Under the pieces are notes generated by a model, which ran no database searches, was not told where the DNA came from, and worked only from the letters and a program-made list of their open reading frames with translations. The translations under genes were made by a program, and so were the position numbers. Below are positions 31,538 to 41,696 of a DNA stretch of 64,000 bases, piece by piece. Within the stretch, counting starts at the first letter, position 1; each line of letters opens with the position of its first letter. Origin of the DNA: Cyanodermella asteris. Taxonomy: Eukaryota; Ascomycota; Lecanoromycetes; Ostropales; Stictidaceae. Where the stretch lies: NCBI GenBank assembly GCA_900618795.1, contig UYJD01000016.1, forward strand, positions 746,121-810,120, given 5' to 3'.

Positions 31538-32830
31538 ATGTCGCTGAACGCGCAAGACCTTGCGGACATGGTCGAGTCGATGGCAGACCGCATCGACCGA
31601 CACATGGAGTCCGTGTTCCTTTCCGTACGATCTACACTTGAGAACTCGCAGTGGGTGCCTGATGCTATCCGACCTCCTCAACGACATGCGCCACCATCAT
31701 TACCCATAAGCACTCTACAGCACACGCAGAAATGGATCGACAGGAACAGAGCAATCACAGCGGCAATCGTTGCTTTCGCAGGCACAACAGCGTTCTTCGT
31801 TTGGCGGAGGCGAAAGCTTAACAGGCGCAAGAGAAGGGCAAGACGAGGCCCATTTGGAGCCAAGGTTGAGGCGGTAGTGCTGGCAGGCCCACCAGAGTCT
31901 CAGTTGACACGATCTTTGGCAAGCTATCTTGAGAACAGAGGATTCCTGGTCTACATACCGACGGAAACGCTAGCAGGCGAGCACATCGTGGCGGCAGAAG
32001 GAAAACACGATATTATGCCTCTGCACTTCGATCTATCGTCAATCGATAGCATCGCTTCTAGTCTGTCCAAGTTCAGAGATAACCTCGCCAAAGCCACTCG
32101 TTCGCAGCCCGTCCATCTTGCCTCCCTCATCGTTCTCCCGAGCAACGACTCCCATCCGCAGCTTCCCATCTCTTCGCTGGACTCCTCAATGTGGTCTAAC
32201 AGCATCTTCCTCAACCTCCAGAGACCTATCGATATCATCCACGCATTCTTGCCTCTCCTGCAAACTCAGCTCTCCGTCCCCACACGCACCAACCCTCCGA
32301 CACCCACACCACCGACCACCATCGTGGTCTTGACTCCGGGCATCGCATCCTCACTGCCGCTCCCTGAGCATGCCACGGAAGCGGTCACTAATGCTGGACT
32401 ATCATCATTCATACGCACACTCCGCACAGAGATCCCTCCAAGCCTGTCGATCTCACACCTACAACTAGGTGCGATCGACCTCGGCGAGAGCAAGCAACAG
32501 ATGGTCCTGCACGATCGTTCCAGGAGCACGAGCCCTATACCTATCCACGGCGGAGCGCTTGAGAAAGCGGACTGGACCCCTGCGCGAACACTGCACCACG
32601 CTGTCTTTGATGCAGTTACGGCACGCACCAGCGGGACCACGTTCGTCGGCAGAGGCGCGAGGACTTATGCCTTTGTCGGCAAATACATTCCGTCAAATCT
32701 GGCGAGATGGATGGTCGGTGGGGCGCGTGCATCTGTGGACGAGAGTCTGTCAGCGAAGAGACTGTCAGCGAAGAGACGAGGCTCGGAGGATTGGGAAAGT
32801 GTTGAAAGGAGTGTGCACGCGACTGTTTGA
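31538..32830 (+). CDS. DUF1776 family membrane protein (SDR-like)
   Basis: Intronless, 430 residues. A hydrophilic N-terminus with a RIDRHMESVF helix is followed by one transmembrane segment (~residues 73-92, AIVAFAGTTAFFVW) and a very basic stretch RRRKLNRRKRRARR. The remainder has a degenerate Rossmann-like pattern: AVVLAGPPESQLTRSLASYL as the first beta-alpha, then IMPLHFDLSSIDSI and LIVLPSNDS, resembling short-chain dehydrogenases but lacking a clear TGxxxGIG and YxxxK. This matches fungal DUF1776 proteins. The enzyme motif is worn, so catalytic activity is doubtful; function unknown. Positive-inside rule suggests the basic stretch and C-terminal domain are cytosolic. Confidence 0.8.
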   Translation: MSLNAQDLADMVESMADRIDRHMESVFLSVRSTLENSQWVPDAIRPPQRHAPPSLPISTLQHTQKWIDRNRAITAAIVAFAGTTAFFVWRRRKLNRRKRRARRGPFGAKVEAVVLAGPPESQLTRSLASYLENRGFLVYIPTETLAGEHIVAAEGKHDIMPLHFDLSSIDSIASSLSKFRDNLAKATRSQPVHLASLIVLPSNDSHPQLPISSLDSSMWSNSIFLNLQRPIDIIHAFLPLLQTQLSVPTRTNPPTPTPPTTIVVLTPGIASSLPLPEHATEAVTNAGLSSFIRTLRTEIPPSLSISHLQLGAIDLGESKQQMVLHDRSRSTSPIPIHGGALEKADWTPARTLHHAVFDAVTARTSGTTFVGRGARTYAFVGKYIPSNLARWMVGGARASVDESLSAKRLSAKRRGSEDWESVERSVHATV

Positions 32831-33804
32831 TGGCCAAGATTTGTCTCATCCTAGTTCACGTTGATGGTTTGTCCATAACAGTTGTACGATTGGTGATCCC
32901 CTTCTCATTCTAGTCAATTAGCGATACTTGCTTATGAGTTATTCTCTGTTGACCAACAGGAGATCGGTAGAAAAGCAAGGAAGCCGCTGAAAGAGGTATC
33001 GCTGGGCGGAAGTGCGTGACACGTAGACCTGCAGGAAGCTCGCTTGCCGGGGCAAATTCCTGCCTCCGTGAGACGGGAGAAGTCCTATCCATATACATTT
33101 GATCTCGCTGTCATCGCACGCAATTCAGCTGCAGGAGCAGACGGCTGACTCAGGCTTCACCCCGTGCAGTCGGCGATAAATATGATATCAGCTAACTTGT
33201 TGCTATTGGCATGTTGGCTGTAGGAAAAGTAGTGTTAGTTGCGATGGCGAGATATCGCAACATGCTTGAAAGGGAGATGACCGTTTGAGCTTGTCCGGAG
33301 GCGCAAGGCGGGCCGGCAGAAGTCGTTACGCAGGTACTTTGCTACCTCTCGATTGCTGCGGCTGCAAGTACCTTTATAGGTATGTGAGTTGGCAGCAGTA
33401 AAGGTGTGTCTCCAGCTTCTAGGAGCAGTAGTGGTATAAGTACGCTTAGGAGTTTTTAGGGACCTACTTAGCGAGGTAGGCAATCAAATGTCCCCGTCAA
33501 GATTTCTGTCAGCCCTCCATGGGTGTCGGAAAAGCATTGGTGGGTCGGCGGTTGGCCCCTCCTCCCTAAAACGGTTGCTGTCTCGCTAAACTCAGGGACC
33601 AGCAGAGGTTACCCCACAGGGCTCAGAGCTTGGTGCTCGGGACACGCGAGCTCAATCGTGGCATCGCGGAAATTCAGAGGTTCATTTAGGCTGTCAATTG
33701 ATCTCGCTTTCACTCCTGTATATTGACGGCCATAACACCGGTTCTTAGTTTTCGTTACAAGTCGCACACAGTAAAATTGAGTCTCACACCCCCTGGTCCC
33801 CATC
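32831..33804. other. Intergenic, promoter of the Tudor-SN gene
   Basis: About 970 bp with no convincing coding sequence or repeat. Confidence 0.45.
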
Positions 33805-36465
33805 ATGGCGAAGGTCCTCACAGCGAAGGTCAAGTCTGTTCTTTCTGGAGACACCCTGATCTTGAGCTCACCGCATGATCCACGAAACGAAAGGACCTTG
33901 AGCTTCGCCTACGTAAGCGCACCTCGAGTACGACGCGAGGGTGATGAGCCGTTCGGCCATGCTTCTCGACAATTTCTGGTCGACAATCTGGTAGGCAAGC
34001 TGGTCCAGTTTAAGGTCCTATACACAATTCCCATCGGCGCACAGCGGGAGTACGGAACTGCTCGTCTGCAGGACGGACGTCAATTTCCTCTCGAGTCTGT
34101 CAGCAATGGATGGCTCAAGCTTCGAGACGATGCTGGGCGCAAGAGCGAGGATGAGGCCACCCAATCTACAATAGACGAACTGCAGCTTGCCGAAGCTCGT
34201 GCCAAGGCGGACAACAAGGGCTTGTGGACGGACAAGAGCAACGGACAGATCGATGTGAAATACAACCTCGACGATCCGCAGAAGTTCGTCGAACAACAAA
34301 AGGGCAAGACGTTGAAAGGCCAAGTCGAAAAGGTCATCACTGGGGATAGGGTCATTTTGAGGTTCCTACTGTCGCCGGAGGCCCACGTCCAGACGATTGT
34401 GTTGCTCGCTGGTGTGAGAGCGCCGGCTACGAAGCGTACGACAGAGGACAGGAATGTCCCCGCAGAACCATTTGGCGAGGAGGCAGCTCTGTACCTGACC
34501 GAGAGAATCCTGCTACGGACACTGAATGTTGAGGTTGTCGGCGTCTCGCCCAATAGACAGCTCATTGCTAAGATGGCCCACCCCGTTGGCGGTGACATGT
34601 CCGAGAATCTGTTGAAGGCTGGTCTGGCACAATGCACCGATCATCATTCGACGATGCTTGGCCAGCACATGGCAAAGCTCAGGTCGGCGGAGAAGTCCGC
34701 AAAGGGCAAGCAATTGAATCTGTTCCAAGGCCACGTCACCAAAGCAGCTGCAGGAGAGAGCGATGTTCTTGTGTCTCGAGTGTTCTCCGCCGACACCATC
34801 TTTGTCCGCACCAGAAACGGGCCCGAGCAACGAATTGCCCTGTCCAGCGTCCGTGGCCCAAAGAACTCTGACATCAAACAATCACCGTGGCAGGAGACCG
34901 CCAAAGAATGGATGCGCCAGAAGCTCATCGGAAAGCACGTCAAGATTGCCATCGATGGGAAAAAGCCGGCCACGGACGGATACGAAGAGCGAGAAGTTGC
35001 CACCGTGACACTCGGCGGAAAGAACATCGCTATTCAGCTGGTTGAGTCGGGCCATGCTTCGGTAATTCGCCATCGGCGCGATGACACCGACCGCAGCCCC
35101 ATCTATGACGAACTTCTGCAGGCGGAAGCTTCTGCTACGGAGGCGAAGAAGGGCATTTGGTCAGACAAGGCCCCTGCTGCTAAGCAGTATCAAGACTATT
35201 CTGAATCGCTACAAAAGGCCAAGATCCAGGCGTCGGTACTGCAAAGGCAGAAACGCATCCCTGCGGTAGTTGACTTTGTCAAAGGTCCCTCCAGGTATAC
35301 TGTCCTCATCCCACGCGAGAATGCGAAGATCACCCTCGTTTTGTCCTGCATTCGTGCCCCTAGGTCCGCACGGAACCCCAGCGAGGCCGGCGAGCCTTTT
35401 GGTGCAGAGGCGCACGAGTTTGCGGCTCGTCGACTGCAACAGAGAGATGTCGAGATCGATGTTGAGGGCACGGACAAGGTTGGTGGCTTTATCGGAACTC
35501 TATGGATCAACAAGGAGAACTTCACAAAGCAATTGCTGGACGAGGGTCTTGCTTCTGTTCATGCCTACTCCGCTGAAAAGGATGCGAACGGAGCGGAATA
35601 CTTTGCAGCTGAGAAAAGAGCCCAGGACGCTCGCAAGGGAATCTGGAAGGACTGGGAGCCAGAGACTGAGGACGCGGCCGCATCTGCTGCACCTACGGCT
35701 GCTGTCGGAGTCAATGGCGCGGCAGTATCTACCGAACGACGAAGAGATTACAGAGAAGTCATGATCACGAACATCAATCCTGAGGATCTTCGTCTCAAAC
35801 TTCAAGTGATCGGCACAGGTACCGGTGCCTTGGAGGATTTGATGAATCGCTTCCGCCAGTTCCACCTCGGCAACAGCTCTGCGATCAAGGATGCTCCAAA
35901 GGCAGGCGAGATAGTGTCTGCTAAGTTCTCCGCCGACAACAGCTGGTACCGCGCCAAAGTACGCTGCAATGATCGTGATGCAAAGGTCTCGGAAGTTGTG
36001 TACATTGATTACGGCAACGACGAGCGCATTCCCTGGAACTCGGGCCGTCTTCGGCCTCTCGCCGACCAGTTCTCCACGAACACACTAAAAGCACAGGCTT
36101 GGGATGCGCAATTTGCTTTCATTCAGTTCCCGGTCAACAAAGAGTATCTCAGCGATGCCGCAGCATTCCTGTACGAAGAAGTTGGTGAGAAGCCAATGGT
36201 TGCCAACGTTGAGCATGTCGAAAAGGACGGAACACTTCATGTCACGGTGTATCACAAGGACCTTGCTCGCGCTAGCAGCGACGATAAGTCCGTCAACGCT
36301 GACTTAATCGCCGAAGGCCTCGCTTTTGTGCCTCGTAAGGTCCGTCCATGGGAAAGGGGTCACGCTGTCGATGCCGTGTTCAAGCAGCTGAAGCAGAAGG
36401 AAGAGGAGGCAAAGGAAGGCAGAAGGGGTGTGTGGGAGTACGGCGACATCGCCGCTGACGACTGA
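33805..36465 (+). CDS. SND1: Tudor-SN / p100 (multiple staphylococcal nuclease domains plus Tudor)
   Basis: Intronless, 886 residues, the usual size for the family. Four tandem SNase-like domains are seen: SN1 from residue ~3 (AKVKSVLSGDTLIL), SN2 ~170 (GQVEKVITGDRVIL), SN3 ~310 (GHVTKAAAGESDVL) and SN4 ~485 (AVVDFVKGPSRYTV). A Tudor domain at ~695-760 (GEIVSAKFSADNSWYRAKV, YIDYGNDERIPW) is embedded in a split fifth SNase that finishes near the C-terminus. Repeats share motifs RAP and PFGEEA. Tudor-SN is a conserved cytoplasmic RNA-binding and nuclease protein linked to stress granules, splicing and degradation of inosine-containing RNA; Tudor aromatic-cage residues (W, Y, Y) are present, suggesting binding of methylated arginine peptides. 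Confident. Confidence 0.95.
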   Translation: MAKVLTAKVKSVLSGDTLILSSPHDPRNERTLSFAYVSAPRVRREGDEPFGHASRQFLVDNLVGKLVQFKVLYTIPIGAQREYGTARLQDGRQFPLESVSNGWLKLRDDAGRKSEDEATQSTIDELQLAEARAKADNKGLWTDKSNGQIDVKYNLDDPQKFVEQQKGKTLKGQVEKVITGDRVILRFLLSPEAHVQTIVLLAGVRAPATKRTTEDRNVPAEPFGEEAALYLTERILLRTLNVEVVGVSPNRQLIAKMAHPVGGDMSENLLKAGLAQCTDHHSTMLGQHMAKLRSAEKSAKGKQLNLFQGHVTKAAAGESDVLVSRVFSADTIFVRTRNGPEQRIALSSVRGPKNSDIKQSPWQETAKEWMRQKLIGKHVKIAIDGKKPATDGYEEREVATVTLGGKNIAIQLVESGHASVIRHRRDDTDRSPIYDELLQAEASATEAKKGIWSDKAPAAKQYQDYSESLQKAKIQASVLQRQKRIPAVVDFVKGPSRYTVLIPRENAKITLVLSCIRAPRSARNPSEAGEPFGAEAHEFAARRLQQRDVEIDVEGTDKVGGFIGTLWINKENFTKQLLDEGLASVHAYSAEKDANGAEYFAAEKRAQDARKGIWKDWEPETEDAAASAAPTAAVGVNGAAVSTERRRDYREVMITNINPEDLRLKLQVIGTGTGALEDLMNRFRQFHLGNSSAIKDAPKAGEIVSAKFSADNSWYRAKVRCNDRDAKVSEVVYIDYGNDERIPWNSGRLRPLADQFSTNTLKAQAWDAQFAFIQFPVNKEYLSDAAAFLYEEVGEKPMVANVEHVEKDGTLHVTVYHKDLARASSDDKSVNADLIAEGLAFVPRKVRPWERGHAVDAVFKQLKQKEEEAKEGRRGVWEYGDIAADD

Positions 36466-37091
36466 TGACAATTGGAGTGGTACATATCTGCATGGTGCAA
36501 AATGATGCATTTAACGCATAGCGCTGGACTAAAAGCGCCTCTACATATGAGGCACATGAAACCAAAAGTTCGGGACGACAATGTCATTATCCTTCCACAG
36601 ACTTTCTGCGTACCTCGCGTGAATCCGCAGCCAAGTAGCCTGTACAGTAGTAGTATTCAGTCACGAACGTGTCTGGGGCCGATTTCTTCAGCTGGAACCT
36701 GACGTGAGACTGGCTGCGTGTTGCTGACGAGAGCTGAGCCCTGGTTAGGACTGTCAGAGAAGTACCAGGTAGTCACTGGGGTGCTCGTTCATCCTCGGTG
36801 AATAAGACACGGTGCTTGCTTCGATCTCCATGTCCCTAACAGATGTCGTGAACACTGACAAGATTCATCTGAAGCCTGGAGATTCCGATGCTTAAGGAGG
36901 TCTGGTCCATGCCCTAGCTCCCTTGTCACGGACCGAATCCTGCTCAGCCAGACCGGAGAAAGTCAGCCGCACGATGCACTCGAGCGCCACCGTTCGGAAA
37001 CATCGCCTCTTCACTTGTCCAGCTGGGCCATCGCGAGACCCGTGCAGGGCTGACAGTTCATCATTCGAGGGAACGGACCGACAACGGCCAG
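36466..37091. other. Intergenic up to second gap
   Basis: About 630 bp. Long frames on both strands run into the N gap, but neither shows a known domain and both are simultaneously open, so neither is called. Confidence 0.4.
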
Positions 37092-37195
37092 NNNNNNNNN
37101 NNNNNNNNNNNNNNNNNNNNNNNNNNNNNNNNNNNNNNNNNNNNNNNNNNNNNNNNNNNNNNNNNNNNNNNNNNNNNNNNNNNNNNNNNNNNNNN
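37092..37195. other. Assembly gap (104 N)
   Basis: Run of unknown bases; any gene model crossing it is unsupported. Confidence 0.98.
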
Positions 37196-37503
37196 CCCCT
37201 TTCGACGAAGATTGACGCGATGCGCCTCGAAGCCGCCTCACTCGTGTGTCCCGGAGCATCGAGCATCATACAGTGCGGGAACGACTGCCCATGCACAGAA
37301 TCTTTTCTGGCTTCCTCGATGTCTTGTCCTCTGCCGTATACCGTACCTTTGCGGGGAACAGTCTCCATGAAACCGTTCCTTGCTCCTCGTTCGGTCCCCA
37401 ATCTCAGGCTGTTGCCGTCGGGCATCAAAGTCTCCGAGACACTCGGCAGTGATCCCCCGTGCAGGCGTCATGCCGTTCGAGTCCCCTTTTTCGACGGCTC
37501 GCA

Positions 37504-37968
37504 ATGGACTTGCAAGACAGCCTTTCACAGACCACCAACAATCTCGCTGGGGCCCAAACGATCAATTCACACCCCAAAAACCCCACCACGCCACGATTCA
37601 AGGTCACCTCTCGCTTCGTCTTCTTCAAGTCGACACTTCCGTCCCCCCCCAACACGTGCCACAACATCGAGGCTTTCGTCTTCGACTATCTCGTTAGATC
37701 GTACGCAGGCGTCAATGTCGAATTCGGAGCTGAAAGTACGATACATGTTGCGTATGGCGGCCATTTGAGCACATGGCCTGCACATGGTGGTACTGGACCT
37801 GTTGTGTCGGGCAATTTTGAGGGAGAGGGGAGTGAGGTGGAAAACATTGGAAGTGAGAATACTATGGTTCTTGGAGGTAAGTCACCTGCGGAATATCCGG
37901 TGAGGCCGATCGTTGAGGAGTTGGAGGCGGCAAGGCAGAAAGGGCTTTTGGCTGAGAGCAAGAGATAA
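37504..37968 (+). CDS. Small hypothetical protein, possibly 5'-incomplete
   Basis: 154 residues from ATG 37504; family not recognised. The first ~35 residues are Asn/Thr/Pro-rich. The centre looks folded, with alternating hydrophobics (FKVTSRFVFFKSTL, HNIEAFVFDYLVRSYAG, TIHVAYGGHL), and a Gly-rich acidic stretch (FEGEGSEVENIG) precedes a helical tail. No signal peptide or membrane segment. The frame is closed upstream at 37450, but a spliced start nearer the N gap is possible. A run of eight C at 37642-37649 inside the frame is a place where a sequencing indel could mislead the model. Coding status moderate. Confidence 0.5.
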   Translation: MDLQDSLSQTTNNLAGAQTINSHPKNPTTPRFKVTSRFVFFKSTLPSPPNTCHNIEAFVFDYLVRSYAGVNVEFGAESTIHVAYGGHLSTWPAHGGTGPVVSGNFEGEGSEVENIGSENTMVLGGKSPAEYPVRPIVEELEAARQKGLLAESKR

Positions 37969-38160
37969 CTATTGGAACTGTCGTAAGACTTCCCAGCGAA
38001 GGGAGGTGGGAAGTTGAGGCAATCGCAAACAGTAGCTGAGTTGGAACCATGAGATACCGTAACAGACCCAGTTAAGAGAATAATCGAAATGTGCCATTTG
38101 GGTATACTGTAAACTCCAATCAATGCGGTAGGGAAATGGGTCATTCCCTTGAATAAATCA

Positions 38161-40274
38161 TCACGAACCTGCCTTCTCCGCAGGACGGTCCACACAATCA
38201 ACGCTCTGTATTCGGCGCGTAACCTTGCCCTTCTCCATCTCCAAAATCAAAGCACTCAGCTTCCCACCCTTCACACAGCCTGTATCAAGGCCAATCGCCC
38301 ACGTTCCGTCCACCAGGCCGACGGCACTATCATGTCCGTAAACTACCATGGATCGCTCCTCTTTGGGTACAGTCACCTGCCATTCCTCCCAGAGTCTGGT
38401 CCAGGGGAGGACGTACTTCTCATCGAGGTCAATGACTCTAACTTTACTCTTCTTTCCGTTCCAGGGTGGAGGCAGCTCCTTGTATTTGTCGCCCAGCTCG
38501 CTCTTGATTACCTTCTGCGTGCTGGGGGAATGGACGCGTAAAGGCGTGTGTGTGCGAACATCAATGCTCCGCATATTCATGACGGCACTTGGATCCTGTT
38601 TGTAGAGGTCGAGGCCCGGGACAAGACCGGCATGGACGACAAATGTGTTTGGTGACAGTCCCGGTATCTCGCCCACCTGCAGAATGAGTGGACATTCTCT
38701 GAGGTAGCGAATATTGTCTTTGCTCAAAGCTGAAGCCAACTTACTCTCCTTTCGGTGTACCTCTTTTCCGGTCATTGGTGTTCCAGCATCAGTATGCATT
38801 GCTGTGAGCGGGCTGTCGAGGTCTCTGTGCAAAAGGAGGAGCTTGTCTTCGTGATTGCCTCTCACCGAAGAAGCATTCAAGCTGCGTGCGATATCCAGAA
38901 CGCCGGCAGTATCCGGACCCTTTGCAACCAAATCACCCGTAAAGATCAGGTGATCCTTTCCATTTTCGAATCTGATCTCCTTCAGCAGACTCCTCAGAGA
39001 CTCTGAACAACCGTGGACATCTCCAACAATCACCAGCCTCTTTTCATTCGCCCACTGCCACTGCTCGTCTCTCATCCCACCCATGTAGGTCACCCCTCTG
39101 AAGTCACCCGTATGCTGACTCCCGAACCAGGTCCTTGCTCGTCCTCGTGGACCTCTGGGTTCTGCACCCGTCAACTTCAATCGCACGGCCGATCTCAGCG
39201 CTCCGTCGTGCGCAAACTTCTGGGCCGCTGCATTGAAATACTTGTTGAACAGAAAAAGCACCAGAAAGACCACAGCCCAGATTGCAATCATGCGGAACGT
39301 GAACCTCGACCACACCACGTCGAGGCACTCGAGCAGAGATCCCGACTCGCACATTTCGTCGAAGCAATTTGGCGATGCCGAGCGGCCGCGACTGGGTGGT
39401 CGGTAGCCCTTGTGGAATGCGTAGTATGGATTGTGGTACTTCTCGTTTGAACCCTGCTTTTGCCACTCGTTGCTAACGTAGGATATGAGGGGTTTCTGGC
39501 GTCCTCCTAAACGAAGCAAGCAATATCAGTATGTCTCTTCAGATCCAGAGCCTGTCCGATTGCGTATTCGGGTACGATCCCAGACGAGAAGCAAGAGTCG
39601 AGGTCGAAGAGATTAGACTTACGGGGAGCATGAGCGTGTGCCCCTGCACCGAATCGCCGTTCTTCGTCTGATTCCGTATCTTCCTCGCTGCTCGAAACGT
39701 CCATCCAGTTCGACTCGTCGTCGATCCTCCTTCGCGATGCCGAGCTATCAATGGCACTCGAGGAGACTCCTTGACCTGGTCGTCGCAGCCCGATGACACG
39801 GCCTCCTTCCAAAGACATGGCTGGCAACACTCGCGTGTAGCTGCGCACCGAACGTCTTTCTCGATCCCGGCTATTGTCGACCACGTCCGAGCTCACCGCG
39901 GGAGCATGTGCCGCGCCTGATTGCCTGGAGGCATCGACAATCGATTGATCATCAGGAAGGGGAGATGTGAATGTGCGCTGACTAATGGGCAACGCAGAGG
40001 GGATGGTGGAGGACGATGGGATGGAGACCTGGCTGACGGCGATCAAGCTCGTCCTGCCAGGACGTGGAGAGCCGAAAGTCTCGGCGGGAGCTAGCTTTGC
40101 GGCGTGTTGGAACTGACGACGCGGCGGTCGAACAGGTGCTCTTGGTTGGCTGCCTGGGTGCTGATCCAGCGCGCGACCCAGCGGGAGAGGGGCTGTTTTA
40201 GGGGCGCTACGGGGGCTTACGTATGTCCCTAAGCAGCTTGACTTCGTCTCATTACGGCGACGAGAAAGCTTCAT
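38161..40274 (-). CDS. PPN2: Ppn2-like endopolyphosphatase (calcineurin-type metallophosphatase)
   Basis: Two exons, 40274-39623 and 39506-38161, joined by a 116-nt intron (Pro-Arg junction CCC C|GA); 665 residues. The first ~290 residues are Ser/Arg-rich and probably disordered. One transmembrane helix follows (RMIAIWAVVFLVLFLF), then the phosphatase domain with metal-ligand motifs GDVHG, GDLVAKGPDT, GNHED, VHAGL and YGHDSAVG. The segment SLRSLLKEIRFENGKDHLIF is like yeast Ppn2, a vacuolar-membrane zinc-dependent endopolyphosphatase. A type II topology with the catalytic domain in the vacuole lumen would follow. The N-terminal extension is much longer than in yeast. The true start could instead be the internal Met of MSLEGGRVIG (near 39819). 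Phosphatase call is firm, start uncertain. Confidence 0.85.
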
Positions 40275-40603
40275 TCAGCGGCACCGAAATTGAGGATAAC
40301 GAACGGAAAAAAGACCACAAGCTTCCGTCTGTTATCTGCTATGTCCTGGGGCCCAAACTATCTTGGCAAAGTATGGCGACGAGCGTGTTCAACTGTGAAG
40401 GTAATGCCGTCAAGGAAGCATTTATAGCGACCAGATCGTGCGTCGCCCGTTGCAAGGAAAGACCTTGCTTGACTTGTCTGGTTATATGTCAATAATGTTG
40501 TTATACACTAGGTAATTTGGGCCAATTCTCGGATAGATCATGGCAAGGAAGCCGAAATCGCAAACAAGCCCTTATATCACTTTTAGGGTATCTCAATTCA
40601 TCC

Positions 40604-41696
40604 TCACGTCGTGCTGTAAAAGTACCATCCCGCCCCTGCGACCACTGCCGGTACGGCGTACATTGCTGCCTTGCTCGCGAGATTCCCAACCCCCTTCCAA
40701 ATCGCAATTCCAATCAAATCCCAAACGGCCTCCGAATCATTGACTCTTGGAAATCCGCTTTCCGGCACCGGCTTCTCCAGGAACTCACACAGCGGCCCCC
40801 ACCCCTGCTCCAGCTTGAATTCCAACAGCCGTTCCGGTGGCGTGATTCTTCTGATCATGGCATAGTAGTCCCGGTACTTCTGCTTGGCTTTCTCCTTGTG
40901 TTCGGCAGCATTGGCGGCGCCCATCCAGCCGCGGGTCCAGCCGCGGTGCACGGCGCGGATTTTGCCGATGAATTTGTGGTCCCAGTCCGAGACGAAGTTT
41001 ATGAAGGGGTGATGGATTGAGTCGATCACGGCACCTTCGTAAGATTTGTACCAAGCGTCGATATCGCGCTCGATGAGAATTACCTTGGCGTCCGGGTATG
41101 CTTCGAGGAGGTCTTCGGCGAAGCAAATGGCAGGAATGTCGCCGGACACGGCGCTGAAATTGGCGAGAAGTTGGTCCCAGTCCTGAGGGATCAGAGAATC
41201 AGTATCTTGGGTCGGCCATGAAATATCACGGAATCGAGCCTTTAGTATCGCAAACGTAGAACTGGGGAGTCATGGCTCAGAGTCCGACACATGTGATAAG
41301 ATCATTTAGATTGGCAACGCAATCTGACATTTGGCAAGACATGCTCGGATGGCGGAGACTTACTTCGCGGGTGAATTTCTTGCCTTTGTTGAAGAATTTG
41401 GCCTCACAAGCTTCGACCCACATATCCGTGTCATGTATTGAGGTGAAGAAGGAGACCGAATGGTAGGCGCTGTATCCGAGTTGGTTCAAGGCCGCCTGCA
41501 TTGCTTGAAAACCATTGTCAGTAGACCTCATAGAGTCAGAGATTGATCTATACTCACACATGCTTCCTGTCCGAGGAAATGACAGGTTCAAGACCTGCAA
41601 AGGCACCGTTCTCGTCCTCTTTCGCGGATCATCATTGGTGACACCTTCAAAGTAATCGCGCTTGATGGCAGCGAGGCGTTCTGATCGAGTTGACAT
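40604..41696 (-). CDS. Fungal sulfotransferase-like P-loop protein (Sulfotransfer_4 type)
   Basis: Three exons, 41696-41558, 41503-41364 and 41182-40604 (the second intron is long, 181 nt); 285 residues. The PAPS-type P-loop SFPRTGSMSMQAAL is built across the first intron. Other marks are the second block GDIPAICFAEDLLEAYPDAKVILIERD and a DAWYKSYEG helix. The C-terminal hydrophobic segment (MYAVPAVVAGAGWYFYS) suggests a tail anchor. This family is large in ascomycetes and often annotated as an NAD-epimerase or hypothetical protein; biochemical roles are mostly unproven. The R after the DID motif and the Ser-rich second binding site are compatible with PAPS binding, but activity is inferred. 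No clear functional neighbour. Confidence 0.85.

Noticed and set aside
36892-37428. Frames across the second N gap on both strands
   Set aside because: They are artefacts of unknown bases counted as open codons; flanks show no homology I recognise.
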